A DNA stretch of 64,000 nucleotides, from assembly GCA_014762645.1 (NCBI GenBank), contig JABURP010000041.1:1-64000 (forward strand). The letters are read 5' to 3'. The translations under genes and the position numbers were made by a program. This stretch comes from Crocinitomicaceae bacterium. Its GTDB lineage: Bacteria > Bacteroidota > Bacteroidia > Flavobacteriales_D > Crocinitomicaceae. Below are positions 49,438 through 57,923 of this stretch, piece by piece. Below the pieces are notes generated by a model. It was not told the origin of the DNA. It did not search any database and saw only the letters and a list, made by a program, of their open reading frames with translations. Position 1 is the stretch's first letter; every line of letters begins with the position of its first letter.

Positions 49438-49536
49438 AAATTCATACTAACACAACTAGCTGGTAAAACTTACGACTTACACTCGTCCAGGAACCGTATT
49501 ACTTCGAAAAAAGTAATTTAATTTTCTTAAATTGAA

Positions 49537-50697
49537 GTGATTAAACACCTAAAACTGAAAAAGGTTCTGTTCATATCAGCATTGATGGCAAGTGTTTCTG
49601 TGGCTGCACAGACCGTAGACCTGGCAATAAACCCGAATGTGTTGTCGCCTGATTTGAACAGTTGTGATCTTGATCAGGAAAGTCTAACAGTAATTCTCGT
49701 AAATACATCTGCTTTCCCTTATTCAGGGACACTTGAAATGGGCTATAAAATCAATGCCGGAAGTCCTGTAACTTACAATGAAACCATAAACCTAACACCG
49801 GGACCAACATACACCTATACCTTTCCAAACCCTATTGATTTTTCAGGTTGTCAAGTATATGATATGTCAGTATGGGTTCATGAAGTCAACGATATTGATA
49901 ATAACAACGATACAATCAATTTTCAGATAACTTCAGATTGCTCTTCTGCAACGGCCACCATTTCTACTTCTGATAATTGTTACTCATCCGGAGATACACT
50001 GTATCTAAATAACTACTACGGAAACATTACTACCTGGGAAGAATCGGGTGACAATGGTGTAAACTGGACTACAACTGCAACTTCAAACAATTGGTTCTTA
50101 CCATCAAATGGAACACCAAATTTGGTAAGAGTAACTATCGATTCACCATACGGTATTTGTGGTCCCGACATCATTCTGTTCAATGCACCTTATGACAATT
50201 TCCTAATTGGAGTTAATGCCGGAAATGATACAACAGTTTTCATCAATGACTCCTTGCACTTAAATGGTTCTGGAGGAACCAATTTCACATGGTATCCGGG
50301 ATACAATATGACCGACTCAACAATTTCTGATCCTTGGGTTTGGCCAGGTTCAACTACTCTATACTACTTAGAATCTTCTGATGGTGGTTGTACTGGATTA
50401 GACTCCATCCTTATTACAGTTATTGACAATTCGGGAACTTCTGAACATCCAGACAATAAATTATTGATTCCTAACCCTATATCACCAAGCCAGAGCTATT
50501 TGAAGATTATTGGGATTGAAAATTATCCAAATAACCAACTCTTCATTTTTAATTTAAACGGACAACTTGTATATTCTGCTAGTCCTTATTTGAACCAACT
50601 AAATACTAGCTCGTTGGCACCAGGAAACTACGTATATATACTCGACCTAAATAAGGAAAATCAATTTTTCAGAGGTAAAATAACTGTAGTTCGTTGA
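49537..50697 (+). CDS. Secreted protein with T9SS-type C-terminal sorting domain
   Basis: Signal peptide (GTG start), Ig-like modules, C-terminal LLIPNPISPSQSYLKIIG...APGNYVYILDLNKENQFFRGKITVVR. Confidence 0.83.
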   Translation: MIKHLKLKKVLFISALMASVSVAAQTVDLAINPNVLSPDLNSCDLDQESLTVILVNTSAFPYSGTLEMGYKINAGSPVTYNETINLTPGPTYTYTFPNPIDFSGCQVYDMSVWVHEVNDIDNNNDTINFQITSDCSSATATISTSDNCYSSGDTLYLNNYYGNITTWEESGDNGVNWTTTATSNNWFLPSNGTPNLVRVTIDSPYGICGPDIILFNAPYDNFLIGVNAGNDTTVFINDSLHLNGSGGTNFTWYPGYNMTDSTISDPWVWPGSTTLYYLESSDGGCTGLDSILITVIDNSGTSEHPDNKLLIPNPISPSQSYLKIIGIENYPNNQLFIFNLNGQLVYSASPYLNQLNTSSLAPGNYVYILDLNKENQFFRGKITVVR

Positions 50698-50790
50698 AGC
50701 AACAGGGTATATAAAAGTCTCTGATGCTGCGCAACACAGTGCTCTAATCACTGCAATAAATTTGTAATCCTCTGCCCACACAAACAAAAA

Positions 50791-50816
50791 AAGGGAAGAC
50801 GTTAAAGCCTTCCCTT
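50791..50816 (-). terminator. Intrinsic terminator of rpsA
   Basis: On minus strand AAGGGAAG-gctttaacgt-CTTCCCTT followed by TTTTT. Confidence 0.85.
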
Positions 50817-50843
50817 CTCAATTAGAATTTATTCCGATAAGAT

Positions 50844-52997
50844 TTACTTCTCGTCTTCTTTTCCTTCCATTTCAGATTTAAGAGCTGACAATGCATCCAA
50901 ATCTCCGAGTGTTGATTTCTCGTTTGATTTGTTCAATTGCTCAACCGCTTTGCTTCCGCCTTTACCTTTTCCGGTAGACTTTTTCTTAGTGGTTGGTTTG
51001 TCTTCTCCTTCTTCAAATGTACGTGTATGAGAAACAACAATTTTCTTAGCGTCTTTGTTGAACTCAATAATTTTGAAAGGAAGTTTCTCATCTACAGTTG
51101 CATTGCTTCCATCTTCTTTCTTCATGTGTTTCTTCGGGCAAATTGCCTCTACACCATGAGGAAGTGAAACTACAGCTGCTTTATCTTTCTTGTCTTCGAT
51201 TATTGTCCCATCATGAACAGTTCCTTCAGCAAATTCTGCTTCAAACTCATCCCATGGATTTGCTTCCAATTGTTTGTGTCCTAAAGCAATTCTTCTGTTA
51301 TCTCTATCCAGTTCAAGAACTACAACCTCCATTTCGTCTCCAACTTTGCAGAACTCAGATGGATGTTTGATCTTCTTCTGCCATGAAAGGTCAGAAATAT
51401 GGATCAACCCATCAACACCTTCTTCAAGCTCTACAAATACTCCAAAGTTGGTAAAGTTTCTTACCGTTGCTTTGTGCTTAGAGTCAACAGGGTATTTCTT
51501 GTCGATATCTTCCCATGGATCCGGCATCAATTGCTTGATACCCAAAGACATTTTTCTTTCTTCTCTATCCAGGGTCAAAATAACCGCTTCAACTTCATCT
51601 CCCACAGTCATAAAGTCCTGTGCAGATCTCAAGTGTTGCGACCACGACATTTCAGAAACGTGAATTAATCCTTCCACACCTGGAGCAATCTCAATAAATG
51701 CACCGTAATCAGCAATTACGACAACTTTACCTTTGATTTTATCTCCAACCTGAAGGTTTTCATCCAACGCATCCCATGGATGTGGTTGCAATTGTTTCAA
51801 TCCAAGAGCAATTCTTTTCTTCGAATCATCAAAGTCTAGAATTACAACATTGATTTTTTCATCAAGTGATACGATCTCTTCAGGGTGATTAACTCTACCC
51901 CAAGAAAGGTCTGTAATGTGAATAAGTCCATCAACTCCTCCAAGGTCAATAAATACACCATAAGAAGTAATGTTCTTAACGGTACCTTCAAGTACCTGAC
52001 CTTTTTCAAGTCCACCGATAATTTGTTTCTTCTGCTCTTCAAGCTCTGCTTCAATAAGTGCTTTGTGAGAAACAACAACATTTCTGAACTCGTGGTTAAT
52101 TTTAACCACTTTGAACTCCATGTTTTTACCAACAAACTGATCGTAGTCTCTAATTGGTTTAACGTCAATTTGCGAACCAGGCAAGAATGCCTCAATTCCA
52201 AACACGTCAACAATCAAACCACCTTTAGTTCTGCATTTAACAAATCCAGTAATAACTTCTCCAGATTTAAGAACCTCATTAACTTTTTGCCAAGCTCTGT
52301 GGGTTCTTGCAGTTCTGTGAGACAATACAAGCTGTCCGTATTTGTCTTCCAATTGTTCAACAAACACCTCAACTGTATCTCCTACTTTAAGATCAGGATT
52401 GTACCTAAACTCATTTATAGGAATTACTCCTTCAGATTTGTAATTGACATTAACCACAACTTCTTTAGTCGTCATTGCGATAACCCTACCGTCAATCACT
52501 TCTTTCTCTTCAATTTGAGTTAATGAAGAATCGTATACTTCGTTTAGCTTTTCTACTTCTTCTTCTGTATGCCCTTCGTTCTCATAAGCATACCAGTCAA
52601 ACTCTTCTTTTGGAGGTTCTTCTGTTGTTTTGGTTTTCTTTTTAGCTGTCGTTTCTTCTTTTTCTGCTTTCTTCTCCTCTTTTGCTTCAGCTACTGGTGT
52701 TTCTTCAACTTTTTCTTCTTTAGCTTCTTCTTTCTTAGCTTCAGTTTTCTTAGTTGTTTTCTTAGCAGTAGTTTTCTTTTCTTCTTTCGCATCAGATTTT
52801 GACGCAGTCTTCTTCTTTGCAGTAGTTGACTTTGTTGAAGATTTACTTTCAGCTTTTTCTTTGGTTGAATCCGCTTTTGTTGTTGTCTTTTTAGTAGTAG
52901 ACTTTTTAGCGGTTGTCTTTTTTGCGGTAGATTTTTCCGCAGTGGCGTCTTTTTTATCCTCTTTTGCCTTAGAGTCTGATTTTTTCTCTTCTGCCAT
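50844..52997 (-). CDS. rpsA: 30S ribosomal protein S1 with Lys/Ala/Thr-rich N-terminal extension
   Basis: Six S1-type repeats (e.g. KGQVLEGTVKNITSYGVFIDLGGVDGLIHITDLSWGRVNHP). Start MAEEKK at 52997 preferred; alternative in-frame ATG at 53021. Confidence 0.94.
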   Translation of the reverse strand: MAEEKKSDSKAKEDKKDATAEKSTAKKTTAKKSTTKKTTTKADSTKEKAESKSSTKSTTAKKKTASKSDAKEEKKTTAKKTTKKTEAKKEEAKEEKVEETPVAEAKEEKKAEKEETTAKKKTKTTEEPPKEEFDWYAYENEGHTEEEVEKLNEVYDSSLTQIEEKEVIDGRVIAMTTKEVVVNVNYKSEGVIPINEFRYNPDLKVGDTVEVFVEQLEDKYGQLVLSHRTARTHRAWQKVNEVLKSGEVITGFVKCRTKGGLIVDVFGIEAFLPGSQIDVKPIRDYDQFVGKNMEFKVVKINHEFRNVVVSHKALIEAELEEQKKQIIGGLEKGQVLEGTVKNITSYGVFIDLGGVDGLIHITDLSWGRVNHPEEIVSLDEKINVVILDFDDSKKRIALGLKQLQPHPWDALDENLQVGDKIKGKVVVIADYGAFIEIAPGVEGLIHVSEMSWSQHLRSAQDFMTVGDEVEAVILTLDREERKMSLGIKQLMPDPWEDIDKKYPVDSKHKATVRNFTNFGVFVELEEGVDGLIHISDLSWQKKIKHPSEFCKVGDEMEVVVLELDRDNRRIALGHKQLEANPWDEFEAEFAEGTVHDGTIIEDKKDKAAVVSLPHGVEAICPKKHMKKEDGSNATVDEKLPFKIIEFNKDAKKIVVSHTRTFEEGEDKPTTKKKSTGKGKGGSKAVEQLNKSNEKSTLGDLDALSALKSEMEGKEDEK

Positions 52998-53016
52998 GAT
53001 TGGCTCAGATTTGTAT

Positions 53017-53067
53017 CTCATTTACCGGAAAATGAGAGAAATTTAACGTGCCGAATCCGGTTTCGGC
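53017..53067 (-). promoter_or_regulatory. rpsA 5' leader: two hairpins with mutually complementary 6-nt loops
   Basis: Minus strand: hairpin A 53067-53050 GCCGAA-ACCGGA-TTCGGC; hairpin B 53036-53017 CTCATTT-TCCGGT-AAATGAG. ACCGGA is the exact reverse complement of TCCGGT. Confidence 0.7.
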
Positions 53068-53081
53068 TTTATATCGAGGCG

Positions 53082-53113
53082 CAAAGATAGTCTTTCCTTT
53101 TGATTCTTACAAA
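53082..53113 (-). promoter_or_regulatory. rpsA promoter (TTTG-N20-TATCTTTG on minus strand)
   Basis: -33 TTTG (53110-53113), 20-nt spacer, -7 TATCTTTG (53082-53089); predicted TSS near 53077, about 80 nt upstream of ATG 52997. Confidence 0.78.
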
Positions 53114-53292
53114 TTTATAGGCTAGAAGCTTATGAAATTTGTAGAGCATATCTTAAGTAACTACTTTTCAATAACATAATAAATATGCTGATCTCTGCCA
53201 AATCATATCCCATTTATCTCGAAGGACAAATTCAGATGATCGTAATATTTTAACTAGATTTACGACTCATTTAGAAGATCAAAACAAATAAA

Positions 53293-54471
53293 ATGAAAGA
53301 CGTATATATTGTATCTGCTGTACGAACACCAATTGGTAGTTTCATGGGTTCTTTATCCAGTGTGCCAGCACCAAAATTGGGAGCTGCAGCGATAAAAGGA
53401 GCATTAGACAAAGCAGGTATTTCAGCCGATAAGGTTGATGAAGTATTTATGGGCAATGTCCTTCAGGCAGGTTTAGGACAAGCTCCCGCAAGACAAGCAG
53501 CCATATTTGCAGGTATTGGAGATGAAGTTCCATGTACCACCGTAAATAAAGTTTGTGCTTCAGGAATGAAATCAATTAGCCTTGCGGCTCAAACAATCCT
53601 AGCCGGAGATAATGACATTGTTGTTGCTGGTGGAATGGAAAATATGTCTGCTGTACCGCATTATTTAAACGGAAGAAATGGATCCAAACTTGGTGACATT
53701 AAAATGAAGGATGGGATGATCCTGGATGGACTTACAGATGTTTATAACCGAGTTCACATGGGCGTTTGTGCTGACAAATGTGCTACAGAAAAAAACATCA
53801 GTCGTGAAGAACAGGACAATTTTGCAATTGAATCTTATAAACGTGCTGCTGCTGCATGGGCAGATGGTAAATTTAAGGACGAAGTTGTACCTGTAGAAGT
53901 TCCACAACGAAAAGGAGACCCTGTGATTGTTGATCACGACGAAGAGTACAAGAATGTAAAAATGGATAAGATTCCGAATCTGCGTCCGGTATTTACTCCT
54001 GAAGGCGGAACCGTAACAGCAGCCAATGCGTCTACATTAAATGACGGTGCTTCGGCGCTTGTCATTGCTTCAGCTGAAGCGGTTGAAAAACATGGATTAA
54101 AGCCTATCGCAAAGATCGTTTCCTATGCAGATGCCTCCAGAGAACCTGAATGGTTCACCATGGCTCCATCCAAAGCCATACCTAAAGCACTTAAAAAAGC
54201 AGGAAAGGAAACCAGTGATATTGATTACTGGGAACTGAATGAAGCATTTTCTGTTGTAGGAATCGCCAATACAAAAGAGTTGGGACTTGATCCTGAAAAA
54301 GTTGATGTAAATGGAGGTGCTGTATCACTTGGACACCCACTGGGAAATTCTGGTTCAAGAATAATTGTTACCCTTATCAATGTTCTAAAGCAGAATAATG
54401 GAAAATTTGGTGGCGCCGGAATATGCAACGGTGGTGGTGGCGCTTCTGCCATGATTATTGAAAATATTTAA
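53293..54471 (+). CDS. Acetyl-CoA C-acetyltransferase (thiolase)
   Basis: VNKVCASGMKSISLAAQTI, NVNGGAVSLGHPLGNSGSRI-type motif, GICNGGGGASAMIIE. Confidence 0.95.
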   Translation: MKDVYIVSAVRTPIGSFMGSLSSVPAPKLGAAAIKGALDKAGISADKVDEVFMGNVLQAGLGQAPARQAAIFAGIGDEVPCTTVNKVCASGMKSISLAAQTILAGDNDIVVAGGMENMSAVPHYLNGRNGSKLGDIKMKDGMILDGLTDVYNRVHMGVCADKCATEKNISREEQDNFAIESYKRAAAAWADGKFKDEVVPVEVPQRKGDPVIVDHDEEYKNVKMDKIPNLRPVFTPEGGTVTAANASTLNDGASALVIASAEAVEKHGLKPIAKIVSYADASREPEWFTMAPSKAIPKALKKAGKETSDIDYWELNEAFSVVGIANTKELGLDPEKVDVNGGAVSLGHPLGNSGSRIIVTLINVLKQNNGKFGGAGICNGGGGASAMIIENI

Positions 54472-54489
54472 ATACAAAATCACCTTACA

Positions 54490-54530
54490 AAAGACCGGTC
54501 TAACAGTTTTAGACCGGTCTTTCTTTTTTT
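54490..54530 (+). terminator. Intrinsic terminator
   Basis: Perfect 12-bp stem AAAGACCGGTCT / AGACCGGTCTTT followed by CTTTTTTT. Confidence 0.92.
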
Positions 54531-54626
54531 AGTACTATCCTTTCACGAACTAATTACGTTACAAAAATTAGGAGGTTGTACTCGTAATACCGTATTTTTG
54601 GTGTTGCATAAAAAATTAATTTCGAG

Positions 54627-57035
54627 ATGATTAAGAATATTTTACCAGGTTTTTTCCTTTTGTTGGGCTTTAGCGGTTGGGGGCAAAATGTACCCACGGT
54701 GGTCTCTTCAACAGTAGACACGTTATGTTATGGTTCTTATGATGAAGTTTTTCTCACAGTTGTTGTGGAAGACCTTGATGGGGACAGTACTTACATTACT
54801 AACATCATGGAAGTATATGGTTATTTGGACGGTGGTTCAGGATATACAGTTACCAGCCTAAATTATTCACCAGGAGCCACGCAAACTACTTTTGAAATTA
54901 AAGGTTCAACGAGTTGGTCAATTCCAACCGGATTATATATGGAAACCGTGAATTTTGACGTTGTTGGTAATGCAACGAATGATGGTGGTGCAGGATTTGA
55001 AACGATCAATAACATACCTATTTACGGGGATATTCCAGTTACCTTTGACATCTCATCTCTTCAATTCTGCTCAACGGATAATCCGGTTGATATTTCGTCT
55101 TACGCAACACCTGCTGGAGGAATATTTAGTTGGGGAATAGATGAAATTGTTGAAACGAACGGTTCATTCAATATCCAAAGCTACCTTAATGAAGTTAATG
55201 ACGGTGTATCCTATGAATACACTAATGCTGCTGGATGTGTTGGTTTTGGATTTTCTCAGGTGACGATTCTCACTTCTCCCACATTGAATTCAATCGTAAA
55301 CAACTCAACGTGTGGAAATGCAAACGGTGATGCTACAGTCACCATTACCGGGAATAACCCTCCATTTGATGTGTACTGGACCACTGGTTTCTCTGACGCA
55401 GGGGTGAGTTCTACGTCATTTGTAAACAATTTGTCTTCCGGGACTTATTATGCTAACGTGTATGATAATGTAGGTTGTCATGCACAAATTCCTGTTCAGG
55501 TCTCAGATGTAGACTTAACAGTAACTGAAAATATTACTGACCAAACCTGTCCGGGGACGGGTGATGGAGCAATTGACATTACCATTTCAGGTGGTACTCC
55601 AGACTATATTCTTTGGTCCAACGGACAAACTACTGAAGATATCAGTGGACTTCAAGGAGGTGAATATACGGTTACCATTCATACAAGTAATAACTGTCAG
55701 GCATTTAAGACCTATTATGTGTCTAACCCGGCACCATTAGGAATTGACGTTATCAGTATTAATGGTGAAGATTGTGCAACCGGACAAACAAATAGCTTAA
55801 TAGACATTACCACAACGGGTGGTTCGGGATCATACATGTGGGATTGGGATTCAGGAACGGCTACAACAGAAGATTTCACAAACCCGGGAGTTGGTATACA
55901 CACCTGTGTGGTCACGGATCAGACAACAGGATGCTCGTGGTCGTGGACGGCAAATGTCCCCGATTATGGTGCTCCATACGTTTGGGTAGACGAAGTCGTA
56001 CAAACGGATTGTAATCTGAATAATGGAAGTATTGATGCAACGGTCATGCAAAACGTTGCACCTATTGCCAGTATTCAGTGGAACACCGGTCAAACTACAG
56101 AGGATATTACAGGATTGGATGCGGGTCAATATATTATTACCGCCACAGATGTTAACGGTTGTTTTAGACAGGAAAAAGTAACCGTAGGGTATAATTTACC
56201 TTATCAACCATCAATTTGTTTATTGACTGTAGATACCACCTTTACCTATAATCAGGTAATTTGGGAAAAAGATGCTGTACAATCTGTTGAGGGATTTAGG
56301 GTTTACAGAGAAACTCAAACACAGGGAGTATATGAAATGGTAGCAGATCGTCCTTATGCACTTGAGTCTACATTTATTGATAACTCCGCATCACCAATGG
56401 ATCGTTCATGGAGATATTACCTGACAACGTATGATGCTTGCGGAAACGAAAGCTTCCCTTCGTTTGTACATAAAACCATCCATATAGTTGCTACTACACC
56501 TGGTGGCGGAACGTACAATGTATCCTGGGATAAATATGAAGGTATTAACTATAATGATGTTGATCTATTTAGATTTGACAATACCAACGGATGGCAAAAT
56601 GTTGGAACCTATAATACCACCCAGCTAAATACTACGGATACACCACCTGTAACTGCGGGGATAGATTATATTGTGTCATTTAACCTGGCAAGTCCTTGTA
56701 CTTCCAGTAAAGCACAGGATTATAATAATTCAAGATCAAATAATTCATCAGCAACATTTGAAGGCGGTGGATCCACCACTTCAATTATGGATGAAGAAGT
56801 TGGGGAGATTAGTTTTTACCCAAACCCAACCAACGGTATTTTGAATGTATACATTGAAAATCCTGAATTATTTGAATATGTTGAAGTGAGAGATATTAAT
56901 GGCGCATTGGTTTACTCTGCGAATGTGAACAGCTCACAATCTTCTATTGAAATGTCAGATTTTTCAGATGGAATTTATTTTGTGCGATTAATATCAGGCG
57001 AGAAGACAGTCAATCAAAAGATTATTAAACGATAG
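54627..57035 (+). CDS. Large secreted SprB-repeat-like protein with T9SS type A sorting domain
   Basis: 802 aa; repeated GDGAIDITISGGTPDYILWSNGQTTEDISGLQGGEYTVTI modules; CTD ISFYPNPTNGILNVYIE...GIYFVRLISGEKTVNQKIIKR. Confidence 0.92.
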   Translation: MIKNILPGFFLLLGFSGWGQNVPTVVSSTVDTLCYGSYDEVFLTVVVEDLDGDSTYITNIMEVYGYLDGGSGYTVTSLNYSPGATQTTFEIKGSTSWSIPTGLYMETVNFDVVGNATNDGGAGFETINNIPIYGDIPVTFDISSLQFCSTDNPVDISSYATPAGGIFSWGIDEIVETNGSFNIQSYLNEVNDGVSYEYTNAAGCVGFGFSQVTILTSPTLNSIVNNSTCGNANGDATVTITGNNPPFDVYWTTGFSDAGVSSTSFVNNLSSGTYYANVYDNVGCHAQIPVQVSDVDLTVTENITDQTCPGTGDGAIDITISGGTPDYILWSNGQTTEDISGLQGGEYTVTIHTSNNCQAFKTYYVSNPAPLGIDVISINGEDCATGQTNSLIDITTTGGSGSYMWDWDSGTATTEDFTNPGVGIHTCVVTDQTTGCSWSWTANVPDYGAPYVWVDEVVQTDCNLNNGSIDATVMQNVAPIASIQWNTGQTTEDITGLDAGQYIITATDVNGCFRQEKVTVGYNLPYQPSICLLTVDTTFTYNQVIWEKDAVQSVEGFRVYRETQTQGVYEMVADRPYALESTFIDNSASPMDRSWRYYLTTYDACGNESFPSFVHKTIHIVATTPGGGTYNVSWDKYEGINYNDVDLFRFDNTNGWQNVGTYNTTQLNTTDTPPVTAGIDYIVSFNLASPCTSSKAQDYNNSRSNNSSATFEGGGSTTSIMDEEVGEISFYPNPTNGILNVYIENPELFEYVEVRDINGALVYSANVNSSQSSIEMSDFSDGIYFVRLISGEKTVNQKIIKR

Positions 57036-57058
57036 AGGGATATTACCTCAATCTAGCC

Positions 57059-57086
57059 AGCCCTGATCATTGGTCAGGGCTTTTTT
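57059..57086. terminator. Intrinsic terminator between convergent genes
   Basis: AGCCCTGA-tcattgg-TCAGGGCT then TTTTT; overlaps the prmC stop. Confidence 0.85.
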
Positions 57087-57922
57087 ATGGCCCTTACCAT
57101 TCTGTCCTTACCCTGAAGATCCTTCAATATTTCAATATCTTTGAAATTATACTCGGTTAACATTTGGTAAATGTCTTCTCCAAATTTTTCGTGAATTTCA
57201 AAATACACCTTACCTGATGGGTTAAGTATCTGATTACTTATTTCAGCAATTCTTCTGTAAAACTTCAAGGGATTATCATCTGCCACAAATAGTGCTAACT
57301 CAGGTTCATGCTTCAGTACATTTTTGTCCATTTCTGCCTTATCCATTTCTAATACATAAGGGGGATTACTCACAATAACATCATAGCTTTCTTTTGGGAG
57401 ATCATTAAGAATATCCATTTCTATCCATTTGACATCAACCTCAAGTCGACGTGCGTTCAATTGCGCATATTCCAACGCTTGTTTTGAAACATCCAATCCA
57501 CTTACCTTTACTTCTGAGGAATATTTTTTCACGCAAATTGGAATAATGCCGCTTCCGGTACCAATATCGAGTAATTTGCCTGACTTGACCTCATCAATGA
57601 TTATCGCAATAAGTTCTTCTGTCTCCGGACGAGGGCAAAGTACCCCCTCTCCTACTTCAAACTTCAGGTCAAGTACATGTGCCTTTCCTAAAATATATTG
57701 AATGGGAATTTTCTCCTTTAGTTTTTTTATGATAGTTCTGAACCTGAGCAACTCAGACTCAGAGAACCTGCTTTCAGCAGTTAGCAGGTCTGTTTTCTTT
57801 AAATCAAATTCGTCCTGACATGTCCACTCAAAGAAATAATCCACTTCTCTTTCGTCATAGAGATGATCTAACTTCTCATGAAAGTACTTGCGAACACCGC
57901 TAATCGTGTTATTGGGAAACAT
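57074..57922 (-). CDS. prmC: Peptide chain release factor N(5)-glutamine methyltransferase
   Basis: PIQYILGKAHVLDLKFEVGEGVLCPRPETEELI, LDIGTGSGIIPI, DVIVSNPPYV. Confidence 0.95.
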   Translation of the reverse strand: MFPNNTISGVRKYFHEKLDHLYDEREVDYFFEWTCQDEFDLKKTDLLTAESRFSESELLRFRTIIKKLKEKIPIQYILGKAHVLDLKFEVGEGVLCPRPETEELIAIIIDEVKSGKLLDIGTGSGIIPICVKKYSSEVKVSGLDVSKQALEYAQLNARRLEVDVKWIEMDILNDLPKESYDVIVSNPPYVLEMDKAEMDKNVLKHEPELALFVADDNPLKFYRRIAEISNQILNPSGKVYFEIHEKFGEDIYQMLTEYNFKDIEILKDLQGKDRMVRAIKKP

Positions 57923-57923
57923 A

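Noticed and set aside
48950-49530. Integron attC-type cassette array flanking the broken gene
   Set aside because: No convincing paired R/L core sites and no integrase in the window; the only shared string (CTCGTCCA) is too short to be meaningful.
52569-53046. Long + strand ORFs rich in F/S/V/L (MPFVLISIPVKLFFWRFFCCFGF..., MVFFLAVVSSFSAFFSSFASATGV...)
   Set aside because: Antisense shadow of the low-complexity Lys/Ala/Thr tail of S1; no independent start or promoter signal.
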